From Shinella granuli (lineage in GTDB: Bacteria > Pseudomonadota > Alphaproteobacteria > Rhizobiales > Rhizobiaceae), in the NCBI RefSeq assembly GCF_004341885.1, contig NZ_SLVX01000003.1, forward strand, positions 248,001 through 312,000: a stretch of 64,000 bases of DNA, given 5' to 3'. Numbering within the stretch: position 1 is the stretch's first letter; every line of letters starts with the position of its first letter. Shown one piece after another: positions 1-8,251 of this stretch. The translations under genes were made by a program, and so were the position numbers. Below the pieces are notes generated by a model. It saw only the letters and a list, made by a program, of their open reading frames with translations. It had not been told where the DNA came from and did not search any database.

Positions 1-1096
1 CTTGCGTCAGCACTATGCGGCTGCTCTCGTGGCCGAGGCCGAGAAAGGCGCCGCGGATCGCCGCGTCGTTGTGCGGCGTGCGCTCGCCCGAGAGATAGGG
101 CAGGAAGGTGACGCCGGACGGGGTCTTCAGCGCATCGCCGAGTTCCCCCGTGAGATCGGCGGCGGAGGCTCCGGTGACGCGCGAATGCCAGTTGAGCGCA
201 TCGGTGGCCGAGAGGATGACGCCCATCTGGTGCCAGGTGGCCGGCAGCGCATGGCAGAAGGCGTGCACGGCGCTTTCCGGGTTCGGCAGGTAGCTGGCAT
301 TGGCCGCAAACAGCACGCCCGACGTGCCGAGCGAAACGAAGGCCGCCCCCTCGCGTACCGTGCCCATACCGCAGGCCGAGGCCGCATTGTCCCCCGCCCC
401 GCCGGCAACGACGACACCGGCGCCAAGGCCCCATCGTGCCGCAAGCTCCGGCCGCAGGATGCCGGCGGCCTCCGTACCTTCCACCAGCGCCGGCATCTGG
501 CGCTCGTCAAGCCCCGTCTCGGCAAGCAGTTCACCGGACCATTTGCGCGCGCCCGTATCGAGCCACGAGGTGCCGGCCGAATCCGACATTTCCGACATAT
601 GCTCGCCGGTGAGCCAGACGCGCAGAAAATCCTTCGGCAGCAGGACCCAACGGACCTTCGCGAAGACATCCGGCTCGTTGTTCTTCACCCAGGCGAGTTT
701 CGGCGCCGTGAAGCCGGGAAAGACGATGTTGCCGGTGATCCTGCGAAAGCGTGGATCCGAATCGAGCGCCGCCGCCTCACGATGGCTGCGCGTGTCGTTC
801 CACATGATGCAGGGGCGCAGCACCCGGTCCTCGGCGTCGAGCAGCGTCGCGCCGTGCATGTGGCCGGAAAGGCCGATGCCGCGCACGACGGCAAGCGCGG
901 CAGGATGGGCGGCGCGAAGGCCGGCGATCGCCTCCTCCGTCGCGCGGATCCAGTCCGCCGGGTCCTGCTCGGACCAGCCGGCCTGCGGCCGCGCGGTCTT
1001 CACCTCCGTGCTGGAGGCCGAGCCGACGACCGTCTGCTCCGCATCGATCAGCATGGCCTTGACGCTCGACGTGCCGAGGTCGATCCCGAGATACAT
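1..1096 (-). CDS. xylB: xylulokinase, partial (cut by left window edge)
   Basis: The product phosphorylates D-xylulose to xylulose 5-phosphate (FGGY carbohydrate kinase family), the entry to the pentose phosphate pathway. The N-terminus MYLGIDLGTSSVKAML is the phosphate-binding motif of the family. GLSGHMHGATLLD and IMWNDTR (about residues 75-110) are typical of XylB, and the second ATPase lobe is entered with GTSGVLFAANASY. About 365 of the usual ~484 residues are visible; the C-terminus lies beyond base 1. The gene sits 10 bp downstream of a LacI-type regulator on the same strand, so the two probably form one operon. No xylA is in the window. Substrate could be another ketopentose, but xylulose is the best call. 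Confidence 0.88.
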   Translation of the reverse strand, partial: MYLGIDLGTSSVKAMLIDAEQTVVGSASSTEVKTARPQAGWSEQDPADWIRATEEAIAGLRAAHPAALAVVRGIGLSGHMHGATLLDAEDRVLRPCIMWNDTRSHREAAALDSDPRFRRITGNIVFPGFTAPKLAWVKNNEPDVFAKVRWVLLPKDFLRVWLTGEHMSEMSDSAGTSWLDTGARKWSGELLAETGLDERQMPALVEGTEAAGILRPELAARWGLGAGVVVAGGAGDNAASACGMGTVREGAAFVSLGTSGVLFAANASYLPNPESAVHAFCHALPATWHQMGVILSATDALNWHSRVTGASAADLTGELGDALKTPSGVTFLPYLSGERTPHNDAAIRGAFLGLGHESSRIVLTQ

Positions 1097-1106
1097 GGCG
1101 TTCTCC

Positions 1107-2156
1107 CTAGTTGCCGTCATCCTCGTCCGGGCCGGCCGGGAGGTTGTCCTTGATGAAGATATCGAGACGGATGCGCTCCTGCGCCGCGATGACGGGCAGG
1201 CCGTCCGCCTTGGCGCGCAGCACGCGGATGGCGCTGCGCACCTCGTGGCCGGCATCCTGGTTGAGCACGGCATCGATGGTGCCGGCTTCGAGCGCGGCGC
1301 GGGTATGGGCCGTCAGTTCGTGGGCGATCACGCAAATATCGTCGCGCTCGCCGTCGGCAAGCGCCGCGACGAGGCCCTGGTTGCCGGCGCCGAGGCTGTA
1401 GACGCCGGCAAGGTCCGGAACGGCGGCAAGGCACTCGGACATCAGCACGCGGGAACGCGCGGGATCGTCCTGGCCCTCCAGAACCGGCAGGATCGCGCGG
1501 GCAACGGGCATCTCCGCCATCGCGGCGCAAAACCCCTCCAGGCGTTCGCGATGATCCCGCACGCGCATCGAGCCGGCGAGCACCGCGACGGGGCCGGGCC
1601 GGCCGCCGAGGAACCGTCCCATCAGGCTGCCGGCCGTGCGGCCTGCGGCAATGTTGTCGACGCCGACGAAATGATCGCGGCCGGAACCGGCAAGGTCGGA
1701 AACCAGCGTGACGAGGGGAATGCCGGCCGCATGCGCCCGGCCGACAGCCGTGGAAACCTCCGGTGCGTCCACCGCGACGACGGCGATGCCGGACACATTT
1801 TCGGCAATGGCGCCGTCGATGGCCTGCGCCAGCGCGCCGGCATCGAAGGCGGGAACGGTGACGACCGACAACCGGGTGCGCTCGCTCGCCGAATGCAGGC
1901 CGGCGCGGCGCACCTCGGCCTCAAGCCCGCGCATGAAGGGATTGTCGCCCTCCGGCAGGATGAAGACGAGGGGGTAGACCCGGCTCTTGGCAAGGTTCGC
2001 CGCCGCCACGTCGCGAACGTAGCCGAGCGCCGCAATCGCCGCCTCGACCTTGGCGCGCGTCACGCCGCGAACGCCCGGACGGTCGTTCAGCACGCGGTCG
2101 ACGGTCGCCAGGCTGACGCCCGCCGTGTCGGCAATATCGTGAACCGTGGGTCTCAT
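1107..2156 (-). CDS. LacI family transcriptional regulator upstream of xylB
   Basis: 349 residues, full length for the family. The N-terminal helix-turn-helix is clear (VHDIADTAGVSLATVDRVLN, residues 5-24) followed by the hinge around ALGYVRDVAAANLAKS. The rest is a periplasmic-binding-protein-like sensor domain beginning VYPLVFILPEGDNPF. SLATVDRVLN in place of the more common SxxTVSRVLN, with Asp for Ser, is seen in sugar regulators related to AraQ/XylR-like rhizobial LacI proteins. It lies 10 bp upstream of xylB and is probably autoregulated. A perfect inverted repeat 29 bp upstream of the start is a candidate operator. The effector is inferred, not shown, to be a pentose or its phosphate. 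Confidence 0.85.
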   Translation of the reverse strand: MRPTVHDIADTAGVSLATVDRVLNDRPGVRGVTRAKVEAAIAALGYVRDVAAANLAKSRVYPLVFILPEGDNPFMRGLEAEVRRAGLHSASERTRLSVVTVPAFDAGALAQAIDGAIAENVSGIAVVAVDAPEVSTAVGRAHAAGIPLVTLVSDLAGSGRDHFVGVDNIAAGRTAGSLMGRFLGGRPGPVAVLAGSMRVRDHRERLEGFCAAMAEMPVARAILPVLEGQDDPARSRVLMSECLAAVPDLAGVYSLGAGNQGLVAALADGERDDICVIAHELTAHTRAALEAGTIDAVLNQDAGHEVRSAIRVLRAKADGLPVIAAQERIRLDIFIKDNLPAGPDEDDGN

Positions 2157-2184
2157 CTCTCCTCCGTGCCGAGACCCATAGAGG

Positions 2185-2212
2185 AATTTCTGATGTACGT
2201 AAATCAGAAATT
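2185..2212. promoter_or_regulatory. perfect 10-bp inverted repeat, candidate LacI operator
   Basis: AATTTCTGAT and ATCAGAAATT form a perfect 10+10 bp inverted repeat with an 8-bp spacer (GTACGTAA). It lies 29 bp upstream of the LacI-xylB operon start, in an AT-rich patch of GC-rich DNA. Its position suits an operator; no T-run follows, so a terminator is less likely. The rest of the gap up to the PhzF start (2213-2448) shows nothing else I can name. Confidence 0.5.
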
Positions 2213-2448
2213 TTCACGCGGACGATCCAAGCCGATTTTTCAGCCTAGAAAGCGCCTGTTCACGGCAGGGATGAAGGTGATCGCAGTCGATATTTCCAGC
2301 GCTCGAAGCCGCCCAGCGTGACATCGAAAGGTACGCTCCGGACGGACGCCCCGTAGTGCGGAACAGCATGTCCCCGGGCCTACAGAACCCGCAGCACCTT
2401 GAGCAGTTCCGGCGAACTTGCTACCACCAAGCTCTTTGGAGCCGGTCG

Positions 2449-3333
2449 ATGAAGCTGCCCTTTCACACGCTCGATGTGTTCACCCGAACCCGCTTCGGCG
2501 GCAATCCGCTCGCCGTGGTGCTCGATGCCGACGCACTGACGACTGAGCAGATGCAGGCGATCGCCCGGGAATTCAACTATTCCGAAACGACCTTCGTGCT
2601 GCGGCCCAGGAGCGAGCAGCATAGCGCGCATGTGCGCATCTTCACGCCCACCGTGGAAGTGCCCTTCGCCGGCCACCCCAATGTCGGCACGGCCTATGCG
2701 TTGGCGACGGCCGAGGGTGCCGAAGCCGTGAGCGAATTCACCTTCGAGGAAGCGGCCGGGCTCGTGCCTGTGCGGATCCTGCGGGTGGAGGGAAAGGTCG
2801 ACCGGTTGCAACTGACGGCACCGCAGGCGCTTTCGATCGGGCGTTCGTTTGCCCCTGCCAGCGTTGCCGCTTGTCTTTCGCTTGAGCAGGAGGATATCGC
2901 AAGCGGGGTTCACCCGCCCTGTATCGCCTCGGTCGGCCTGCCGTTCCTCGTCGTCGAAGTCGCGACTCGGGCGGCGTTGCGGCGCGCCAAGCCGGACATG
3001 GCGGCCTTCTCCACCATCCTGCCCGCGGATGGTGCCGATGCGATCTACCTCTATTGCCGCGAATTGCAGGCGGATGACGGCGCGGTGGATTTCACCGCCC
3101 GCATGTTCGCCCCCTTCGACGGACTGCCGGAAGATCCCGCCACCGGCAGCGCCACGGCCGCGACCTGCGCCCTCCTCACCACGCTGGAGAAGACCGCACC
3201 ACGGCGCTTCGAGGTGGCGCAGGGCATCGACATGGGGCGGCCGAGCCTGCTGTCCGTCGAGGTCGAGGACGAAAGGACCGTGCATGTCGCCGGTGCCTGC
3301 GTGTCCGTGATGAGCGGAACCCTCACCGTCTGA
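2449..3333 (+). CDS. PhzF family isomerase/epimerase-like protein
   Basis: 294 residues, the usual PhzF size with two pseudo-symmetric halves. Seen are the opening TLDVFTRTRFGGNPLAVV, the segment EFNYSETTFV holding the family's catalytic Glu (Glu46), GHPNVGTAYAL in the first half, and the second-half signature EDPATGSATAA. Family members isomerise small metabolites by proton transfer; the substrate here cannot be told. The start at 2449 was preferred over an in-frame ATG at 2356 because the family begins MKLPFHTLDVF and TGGAG precedes it. The gene converges with the efflux pump gene only 6 bp away and is probably a single-gene unit. Confidence 0.85.
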   Translation: MKLPFHTLDVFTRTRFGGNPLAVVLDADALTTEQMQAIAREFNYSETTFVLRPRSEQHSAHVRIFTPTVEVPFAGHPNVGTAYALATAEGAEAVSEFTFEEAAGLVPVRILRVEGKVDRLQLTAPQALSIGRSFAPASVAACLSLEQEDIASGVHPPCIASVGLPFLVVEVATRAALRRAKPDMAAFSTILPADGADAIYLYCRELQADDGAVDFTARMFAPFDGLPEDPATGSATAATCALLTTLEKTAPRRFEVAQGIDMGRPSLLSVEVEDERTVHVAGACVSVMSGTLTV

Positions 3334-3339
3334 CGACCT

Positions 3340-4932
3340 TCAATGCCCGCCGCCACCCCGCACCGCACCCTGCGGCTTGCGGATCGCCAGCACGCAGACG
3401 ATGAGCGTCGCGAAAAGGCCGGTGAGCAGCACGAAGACATCGATGAAGGACAGGATATAGGCCTGCTGCTGCACCATGCCGGCCATCTGCTTGATGGCAA
3501 TGGTAGGCCCGTCGAGGCCATGGGCGCCGTAATTGGCGGCCATGCTGTTCATGCGCTCGACAGCCTCGGGATTGCCCCACTGCACATGCTCGGAAAGGCG
3601 CAGGTAGTGTTCCTGCGAGCGCTGGGTGAGGATCGTGTTGATGACCGCCAGCCCCACGGCACCGCCGAGATTGCGCGTCAGGTTGAAGAGGCCGGAGGCG
3701 TTGCGGATGCGGTCGGGCGAGAGCGTGCCGAGCGCCACATTGTTGATCGGCACCATGCAGATCATCAGCGAGACGCCGCGCAGGATCTGCGGCACGAGCA
3801 GTTCGTAGAAATCCCAGTCTGCGGTCAGCTGCGTCATCGACCAGGTGCCGAGCGCAAAACCGCCGAAGCCCATCATCATCATGACGCGCGGATCGAGCCG
3901 CGACGACATCATGCCGGCAATCGGCGCCGTGCAGAACATGGCAAGGCCGGAGATGAACAGCGTCTCGCCGATCATCAGCGAATCGTAGCCGCGGATGCGC
4001 GCCAGATAGAGCGGGTAGAGATAGGTGAGGCCGTAGAGGCCAATGCCCATGGTGAAGGAGAAGATCGAGCCGAAGGCGAAGTTGCGGTTCGCGAAGGCGC
4101 GCAGGTCCACCACCGGAAACGGCACCTTGAAGGCCCGCCAGAAGAAGACCACGGCGCCGACCACGACGGCGACGGATCCCATGACGATATGCTCGTCGCT
4201 GAACCAGTCCTTGTTGTTGCCCTCTTCCAGCACATATTCGAGCGAGCCGAGGAACACCGCCATGGAGATGAGGCCCCACCAGTCGAAGCGCTTCATCAGG
4301 CTGAATTCCGGCTTGTCGAAGTCGATGAGGTTCCAGGTCAGCACCGTGACGATGATGCCCGGGATGATGTTGACGAGGAAGAGCCAGTGCCAGGAGAAGG
4401 CGTGGCTGAGATAACCGCCGACCGTCGGGCCGATGGTCGGGGCAAGCGTGGCGACGAGGCCGATCATCGGCGAGACGACGGACCGCTTGGAGGGCGGGAA
4501 GATGGTGAAGGCGGCCGCGAAGACCGAGGGGATCATGCCGCCGCCGATGAAGCCCTGGATGGCGCGGTAGACGATCATCTGGTCGATGTTCGTCGCGGTC
4601 GCGGCAAGCGCGCTCGCCACGGTGAAGCCGGCGGCCGAGAAGGCGAAGAGCACGCGCGTCGAGACGATGCGCGCCAGCGTGCCCGACAGCGGGATCATGA
4701 TGACTTCGGCGATGAGATAGGAGGTCTGCACCCAGGCGATCTCGTCGGCGCCTGCGCCGAGGCCGGCCTGGATCTCCGAGAGCGAGGCGGAGACGATCTG
4801 GATGTCGAGGATCGACATGAACATGCCGAAGACCATCGCGAAGAACGCGACGACGCGGCGGACGGGAACCTTGTCGGCCTGCGCGGGCGGCGCCGTCAGG
4901 GCGCCTGCTGCCGGTTGAGCGGTCGCGGCCAT
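3340..4932 (-). CDS. emrB: DHA2 family drug efflux permease (EmrB-like)
   Basis: 530 residues, matching 14-helix DHA2 major facilitator transporters. The first helix carries LDIQIVSASLSEIQ, the DHA2 variant of LDxTIVNVALP. FIGGGMIPS and APTIGPTVGGYLS (antiporter motif C) follow. It should export toxic hydrophobic compounds by proton antiport in the inner membrane, working with the upstream periplasmic adaptor and an outer membrane TolC-type channel not in the window. It is the second gene of a two-gene operon, 26 bp after the adaptor gene, opposite a TetR regulator. Confidence 0.9.
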   Translation of the reverse strand: MAATAQPAAGALTAPPAQADKVPVRRVVAFFAMVFGMFMSILDIQIVSASLSEIQAGLGAGADEIAWVQTSYLIAEVIMIPLSGTLARIVSTRVLFAFSAAGFTVASALAATATNIDQMIVYRAIQGFIGGGMIPSVFAAAFTIFPPSKRSVVSPMIGLVATLAPTIGPTVGGYLSHAFSWHWLFLVNIIPGIIVTVLTWNLIDFDKPEFSLMKRFDWWGLISMAVFLGSLEYVLEEGNNKDWFSDEHIVMGSVAVVVGAVVFFWRAFKVPFPVVDLRAFANRNFAFGSIFSFTMGIGLYGLTYLYPLYLARIRGYDSLMIGETLFISGLAMFCTAPIAGMMSSRLDPRVMMMMGFGGFALGTWSMTQLTADWDFYELLVPQILRGVSLMICMVPINNVALGTLSPDRIRNASGLFNLTRNLGGAVGLAVINTILTQRSQEHYLRLSEHVQWGNPEAVERMNSMAANYGAHGLDGPTIAIKQMAGMVQQQAYILSFIDVFVLLTGLFATLIVCVLAIRKPQGAVRGGGGH

Positions 4933-4958
4933 CGCCCGCGCTCCTTTGCTTAAAGTCT

Positions 4959-6161
4959 CTACTCGGCCTTGGCGGCCACCGCCGTGCCCTGGGGCGCCGT
5001 GCGGCTGTCGACATCGACGACGACACTGAGGCCGGCGCGCAGCTTGCCGGTATCCAGCGCGTCCCGCGGGATGGCGATGCGGACCGGCACGCGCTGCGTG
5101 ACCTTGGTGAAGTTGCCGGTGGCGTTCTCCGCCGGCAGCAGCGAGAAGACCGAGCCGGAGGCCGGCGCGATCGAATCCACGATGCCGACGATGTCGTCAT
5201 CCTCGAAGGCATCGACATGCAGATGCACCTTCGAGCCCGGCACCAGATGGGCGATCTGCGTTTCCTTGAAGTTCGCCTCGACATAGAGGTCCTTCACCGG
5301 AACGAGGGCGGCAAGACGCTGGCCGGCTGAGACGAGGTCGCCGACCTGCACGGAAATATTGCCGACGACGCCGTCATAGGGCGCCTTCAGCACGGTGAAG
5401 CCGAGGTCGCGCTCGGCCTTGTCGCGGGCAAGCTCCAGCGTGCGGATCTGGCTTTCGGCCTCCGCGCGCTGCGCCTCGAGCACCGTGATGGCCGCCCTGG
5501 CGGCAACGATATTGGCATCCGCGCCGACGAGATTGGCCTTGGCCTGGTCCAGCGCCACGGTGGCGCTGTCGAGCGAGGCGGTGGTGCCGACGGCCTTGGC
5601 ATTCAGCTCCTTGGCGCGCTTTTCGGCGACTTGCGCACCGCTGAGGGCGGCCTGGTAGGCCATCTTCTGGGCATCGGCCTGGGCAAGGCTCGCCCTGGCG
5701 CCTTCGATCTGCGCATCGATGCGGCCGAGCGAAAGCTTCTGCGTCGCGATCTGCGCCTCGGCCTGCTCGCGGGCGAGCCGGTAGTCGCCGTCATCGAGCG
5801 TGACGAGCGGATCGCCGGCCTTCACCGCCTGGTTGGCGACGGCGTTCACCATGGCCACATAGCCGGAAACCTTGGGGGAGATGGAGGCGATGTCGCCCTC
5901 GATATAGGCGTCGTCCGTCGAGATCATGAAGCGGCCGTTCGTCCACCATTCGTGGCCGTACCACCCGCCTGCGGCGATGAGGGCAACGGCGAGGATCGGC
6001 AGCACAAGGCGCCGGCCACCCTTCTTCGGCTCTGCCGGCTGGGCAACGGCGGCGGGTGCCGTCTCTGCGGTGGTCGCCGGCCGCGCCTCGGCGGTCTCGG
6101 CCTCGAAATCATCGTTGACCGGACGAACCTTCGCCGTGCCGGCGCCATGGGAAGTCGACAT
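4959..6161 (-). CDS. emrA: HlyD/EmrA-type membrane fusion protein
   Basis: 400 residues from the chosen start. A hydrophilic N-terminus is followed by one membrane helix (LVLPILAVALIAAGGWYG, about residues 50-70). Then come a lipoyl-like segment (DDAYIEGDIASISPKVSGYV), a long alpha-helical hairpin rich in Ala, Gln and Glu, and a beta-barrel region ending in VPVRIAIPRDAL. It bridges EmrB to an outer membrane channel. An ATG at 6221 is in frame and has AAGGAG close by, but it would put the whole promoter -10 and one operator inside the coding region, so 6161 is preferred. Expression is probably repressed by the divergent TetR protein. Confidence 0.88.
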   Translation of the reverse strand: MSTSHGAGTAKVRPVNDDFEAETAEARPATTAETAPAAVAQPAEPKKGGRRLVLPILAVALIAAGGWYGHEWWTNGRFMISTDDAYIEGDIASISPKVSGYVAMVNAVANQAVKAGDPLVTLDDGDYRLAREQAEAQIATQKLSLGRIDAQIEGARASLAQADAQKMAYQAALSGAQVAEKRAKELNAKAVGTTASLDSATVALDQAKANLVGADANIVAARAAITVLEAQRAEAESQIRTLELARDKAERDLGFTVLKAPYDGVVGNISVQVGDLVSAGQRLAALVPVKDLYVEANFKETQIAHLVPGSKVHLHVDAFEDDDIVGIVDSIAPASGSVFSLLPAENATGNFTKVTQRVPVRIAIPRDALDTGKLRAGLSVVVDVDSRTAPQGTAVAAKAE

Positions 6162-6190
6162 GGATTTGCCACCATCTCTGGGATAGATTT

Positions 6191-6270
6191 CCGAACTGAA
6201 CCGTTCGGTTCGATTTGACATAGACTCCTTTCTCGCGCATATCAAGTGGAAATCGAACCGAACGGTTCGA
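6191..6270. promoter_or_regulatory. divergent emrAB/tetR promoters with two palindromic operators
   Basis: Two copies of GAACCGNNCGGTTC lie at 6198-6211 and 6255-6268, centres 57 bp apart. The right copy extends to TCGAACCG-AA-CGGTTCGA. Between them, TTGACA (6215-6220) and CATATC (6238-6243), 17 bp apart, face right toward tetR. On the other strand TTGATA (6245-6240) and TATGTC (6222-6217), also 17 bp apart, face left toward emrA. The two promoters therefore use nearly the same bases, and each operator covers the expected start point of one transcript. Binding by the adjacent TetR protein is inferred. Confidence 0.75.
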
Positions 6271-6306
6271 AATGGTTGACGCCAGGTCTCGAACACGGGA
6301 ACGGAG

Positions 6307-6966
6307 ATGCAGACGACGGACGAAAAATCGCGCACCCCGCAAACGGGCCGCCGCATTGCCGGCGAGGACCCTGCCAAGCGCGAGCAGATTCTCGATGGCG
6401 CGAAACGCGTGTTCATGGAAGAGGGCTTCGAAGCCGCCAGCATGAACGACATCACGCGCGCGGCCGGCGTCTCCAAGGGTACGATCTACGTCTATTTCGA
6501 GAACAAGGAAGACCTGTTCGGCTCGATGATCGAGCGCGAGCGCCGGCGGATCACCGAAACGGTGCGCCATGTGCTCGACGGCAGGCGGCCGATCGCCGAG
6601 ACGCTGATGGAATTCGGCCTGCTCTTCGCCACGCACATGACGGCGGACCAGACGATCCGCGCCATGCGCATGGTGATCGCCGCCAACCATCGCCTGCCGA
6701 AACTCTGTAGCCGCTTCTTCTCCGCAACGCCGATCAACCCGGTCTCGGTGCTGCAGGAATATCTCGACCGACAGGTAGCGGCCGGCACCATCGTTTCGGA
6801 CGACACGACCCAGGCGGCCAAGCAGTTCATCGAACTCACCACGGTCGGCCTTTTCAAGCCCCGCATCTTCGGCGCGATGGAAGAGGTGCCGCAGAAGGCC
6901 GTGATCGAACAGAACGTCGCCTCGGCCATAAGGGTCTTTCTCGCAGCTTATGGCGCAAAGCCCTGA
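6307..6966 (+). CDS. TetR/AcrR family repressor of the efflux operon
   Basis: 219 residues. The N-terminal TetR_N helix-turn-helix is intact: KREQILDGAKRVFMEEGFEA, then ITRAAGVSKGTIYVYFENKE (about residues 50-69). The C-terminal ligand domain resembles AcrR-type proteins (TVGLFKPRIFG). It is divergent from emrAB across a shared promoter with two palindromes, the usual layout for a local repressor that releases DNA on binding a pump substrate. Autoregulation is likely because the right operator overlaps its own start point. Ligands are unknown. Confidence 0.88.
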   Translation: MQTTDEKSRTPQTGRRIAGEDPAKREQILDGAKRVFMEEGFEAASMNDITRAAGVSKGTIYVYFENKEDLFGSMIERERRRITETVRHVLDGRRPIAETLMEFGLLFATHMTADQTIRAMRMVIAANHRLPKLCSRFFSATPINPVSVLQEYLDRQVAAGTIVSDDTTQAAKQFIELTTVGLFKPRIFGAMEEVPQKAVIEQNVASAIRVFLAAYGAKP

Positions 6967-7100
6967 AGACGCGGGCGGCGGTCATCAGATGACGAAATCG
7001 TGATATCCGCCCGAACGGCAGGCGGTTAGCTTGTCAGCAGTCAAATTCCGCATAAATACGAAGGTCCATTCTCAACCCGTATCTTGGAGAGGAAGACCGG

Positions 7101-7850
7101 ATGGACAGCATTCTTGCGCTCATGCAAGACCCGGCCGCGTGGGTAGCCCTCGTCACGCTCGTCGTGATGGAGGTCGTTCTCGGCATCGACAACCTTATCT
7201 TCATCTCGATCCTGACGAACAAGCTGCCCCCCGAGCATCGCGAAAGGGCCCGCCGTATCGGCATCGGCCTCGCGCTCATCATGCGCCTTGCGCTGCTCGG
7301 CACCATTGCCTGGATCGTCCAGCTCACCACTCCGGTCTTCGAGGCCTTCGGCCATGGCTTCTCCTGGAAGGACATGATCCTGATCGCCGGCGGTCTCTTC
7401 CTCGTCTGGAAGGCGACGAAGGAAATCCACCACAATGTCGACCCCATCGACCACAAGGAAGACATGATGGGCGGCGCGGCCTCGACGACGTTCACGGCGG
7501 CGATCGGCCAGATCCTGCTGCTTGACCTCGTCTTCTCCATCGACAGCATCATCACCGCCGTCGGCATGACGCCGCACCTGCCGATCATGGTGGTCGCCGT
7601 CCTCGTCGCCGTCACGGTCATGCTGCTTGCGGCCACGCCGCTCGCCAACTTCATCGAGAAGAACCCGACGATCGTCATGCTGGCGCTCGCCTTCCTCCTG
7701 ATGATCGGCACGACACTGATCGCCGAAGGCATGGGCTTCCATGTGCCAAAGGGCTACGTCTACGCTGCGATGGCCTTCTCGGCCCTTGTCGAGGTGCTCA
7801 ACATGTTCTCCCGCCGGGCGCGGCAAAGGAGCAGGGCCTCGGGCCACTAG
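7101..7850 (+). CDS. TerC family integral membrane protein
   Basis: 249 residues with seven or so hydrophobic helices. Two acidic membrane motifs typical of TerC/Alx proteins are present: [12 protein letters not shown] near residue 30 and [14 protein letters not shown] near residue 145. TerC relatives are linked to tellurite resistance and metal (Mn) export or metalation of exported proteins; the exact role here is not shown. The gene stands alone. I looked for a yybP-ykoY manganese riboswitch in 6967-7100 and did not recognise one. Its TAG stop codon is part of a dispersed repeat. Confidence 0.9.
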   Translation: MDSILALMQDPAAWVALVTLVVMEVVLGIDNLIFISILTNKLPPEHRERARRIGIGLALIMRLALLGTIAWIVQLTTPVFEAFGHGFSWKDMILIAGGLFLVWKATKEIHHNVDPIDHKEDMMGGAASTTFTAAIGQILLLDLVFSIDSIITAVGMTPHLPIMVVAVLVAVTVMLLAATPLANFIEKNPTIVMLALAFLLMIGTTLIAEGMGFHVPKGYVYAAMAFSALVEVLNMFSRRARQRSRASGH

Positions 7851-7922
7851 AGCAATTCCAGCAAAAAGTGCGAAGCGGTTTTGCGCCCGGAATTGCTTAA
7901 AAACAAACAGACAGAGCGTTTT
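7848..7922 (+). repeat. dispersed ~70-bp repeat, copy 1
   Basis: Starts at the terC stop (TAGAGCAATTCC) and runs through CGGTTTTGCGCCCGGAATTGC and an A-rich tail with ACAAACAGACAGAGCG. A diverged second copy lies at 60509-60579. CAATTCC near the left end and GGAATTG near the middle are inverted, so the RNA could fold. Similar short elements are common between genes in Rhizobiales genomes (from memory). Confidence 0.6.
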
Positions 7923-7962
7923 CGCGATTCGAAGAAAAGCGGGAATGTTCCTGGCACGAAGA

Positions 7963-7990
7963 AACCGGCGGGACCTTCATCCCGCCGGTT
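7963..7990 (+). terminator. strong hairpin, possible terminator after terC
   Basis: AACCGGCGGGA and TCCCGCCGGTT form a perfect 11-bp stem with a 6-nt loop. No clear T-run follows (CCCGTTTGG), so intrinsic termination is uncertain. The remaining gap to 8251 shows no gene or motif I can support. Confidence 0.45.
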
Positions 7991-8251
7991 CCCGTTTGGA
8001 AAGGTGCTGAAGACGGACCGGACAGGTGGGGAGCTCGACTGCCGTTTCGTTGGCCACGGGAAGAAACCGGAAAAACGCCCGTGTTCTCCATCCCCGTCGC
8101 GTCCGGTTGACACGGTCCGCCTTCTCTTGGCAAACCGCCCGGCAAATGGATTGTTCCGCAAAAGTTTGTGACCGGCTTGCGCGTCTTGCAGGAACCGGGA
8201 AGGCCCGTACGGAATTCATGTCGAGCATCGTCCCGCCGCACGGACCGAAAT

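Noticed and set aside
2-1153. 383-codon plus-strand open frame at the left edge
   Set aside because: Antisense to xylB, whose minus-strand frame has clear kinase motifs.
3343-4953. 536-codon plus-strand open frame
   Set aside because: Exactly antisense to the EmrB-like gene, very rich in His, Asp and Arg, with no domain or ribosome site.
6967-7100. Possible yybP-ykoY manganese riboswitch before terC
   Set aside because: Such leaders often precede TerC-family genes, but I found no recognisable paired-loop core here.
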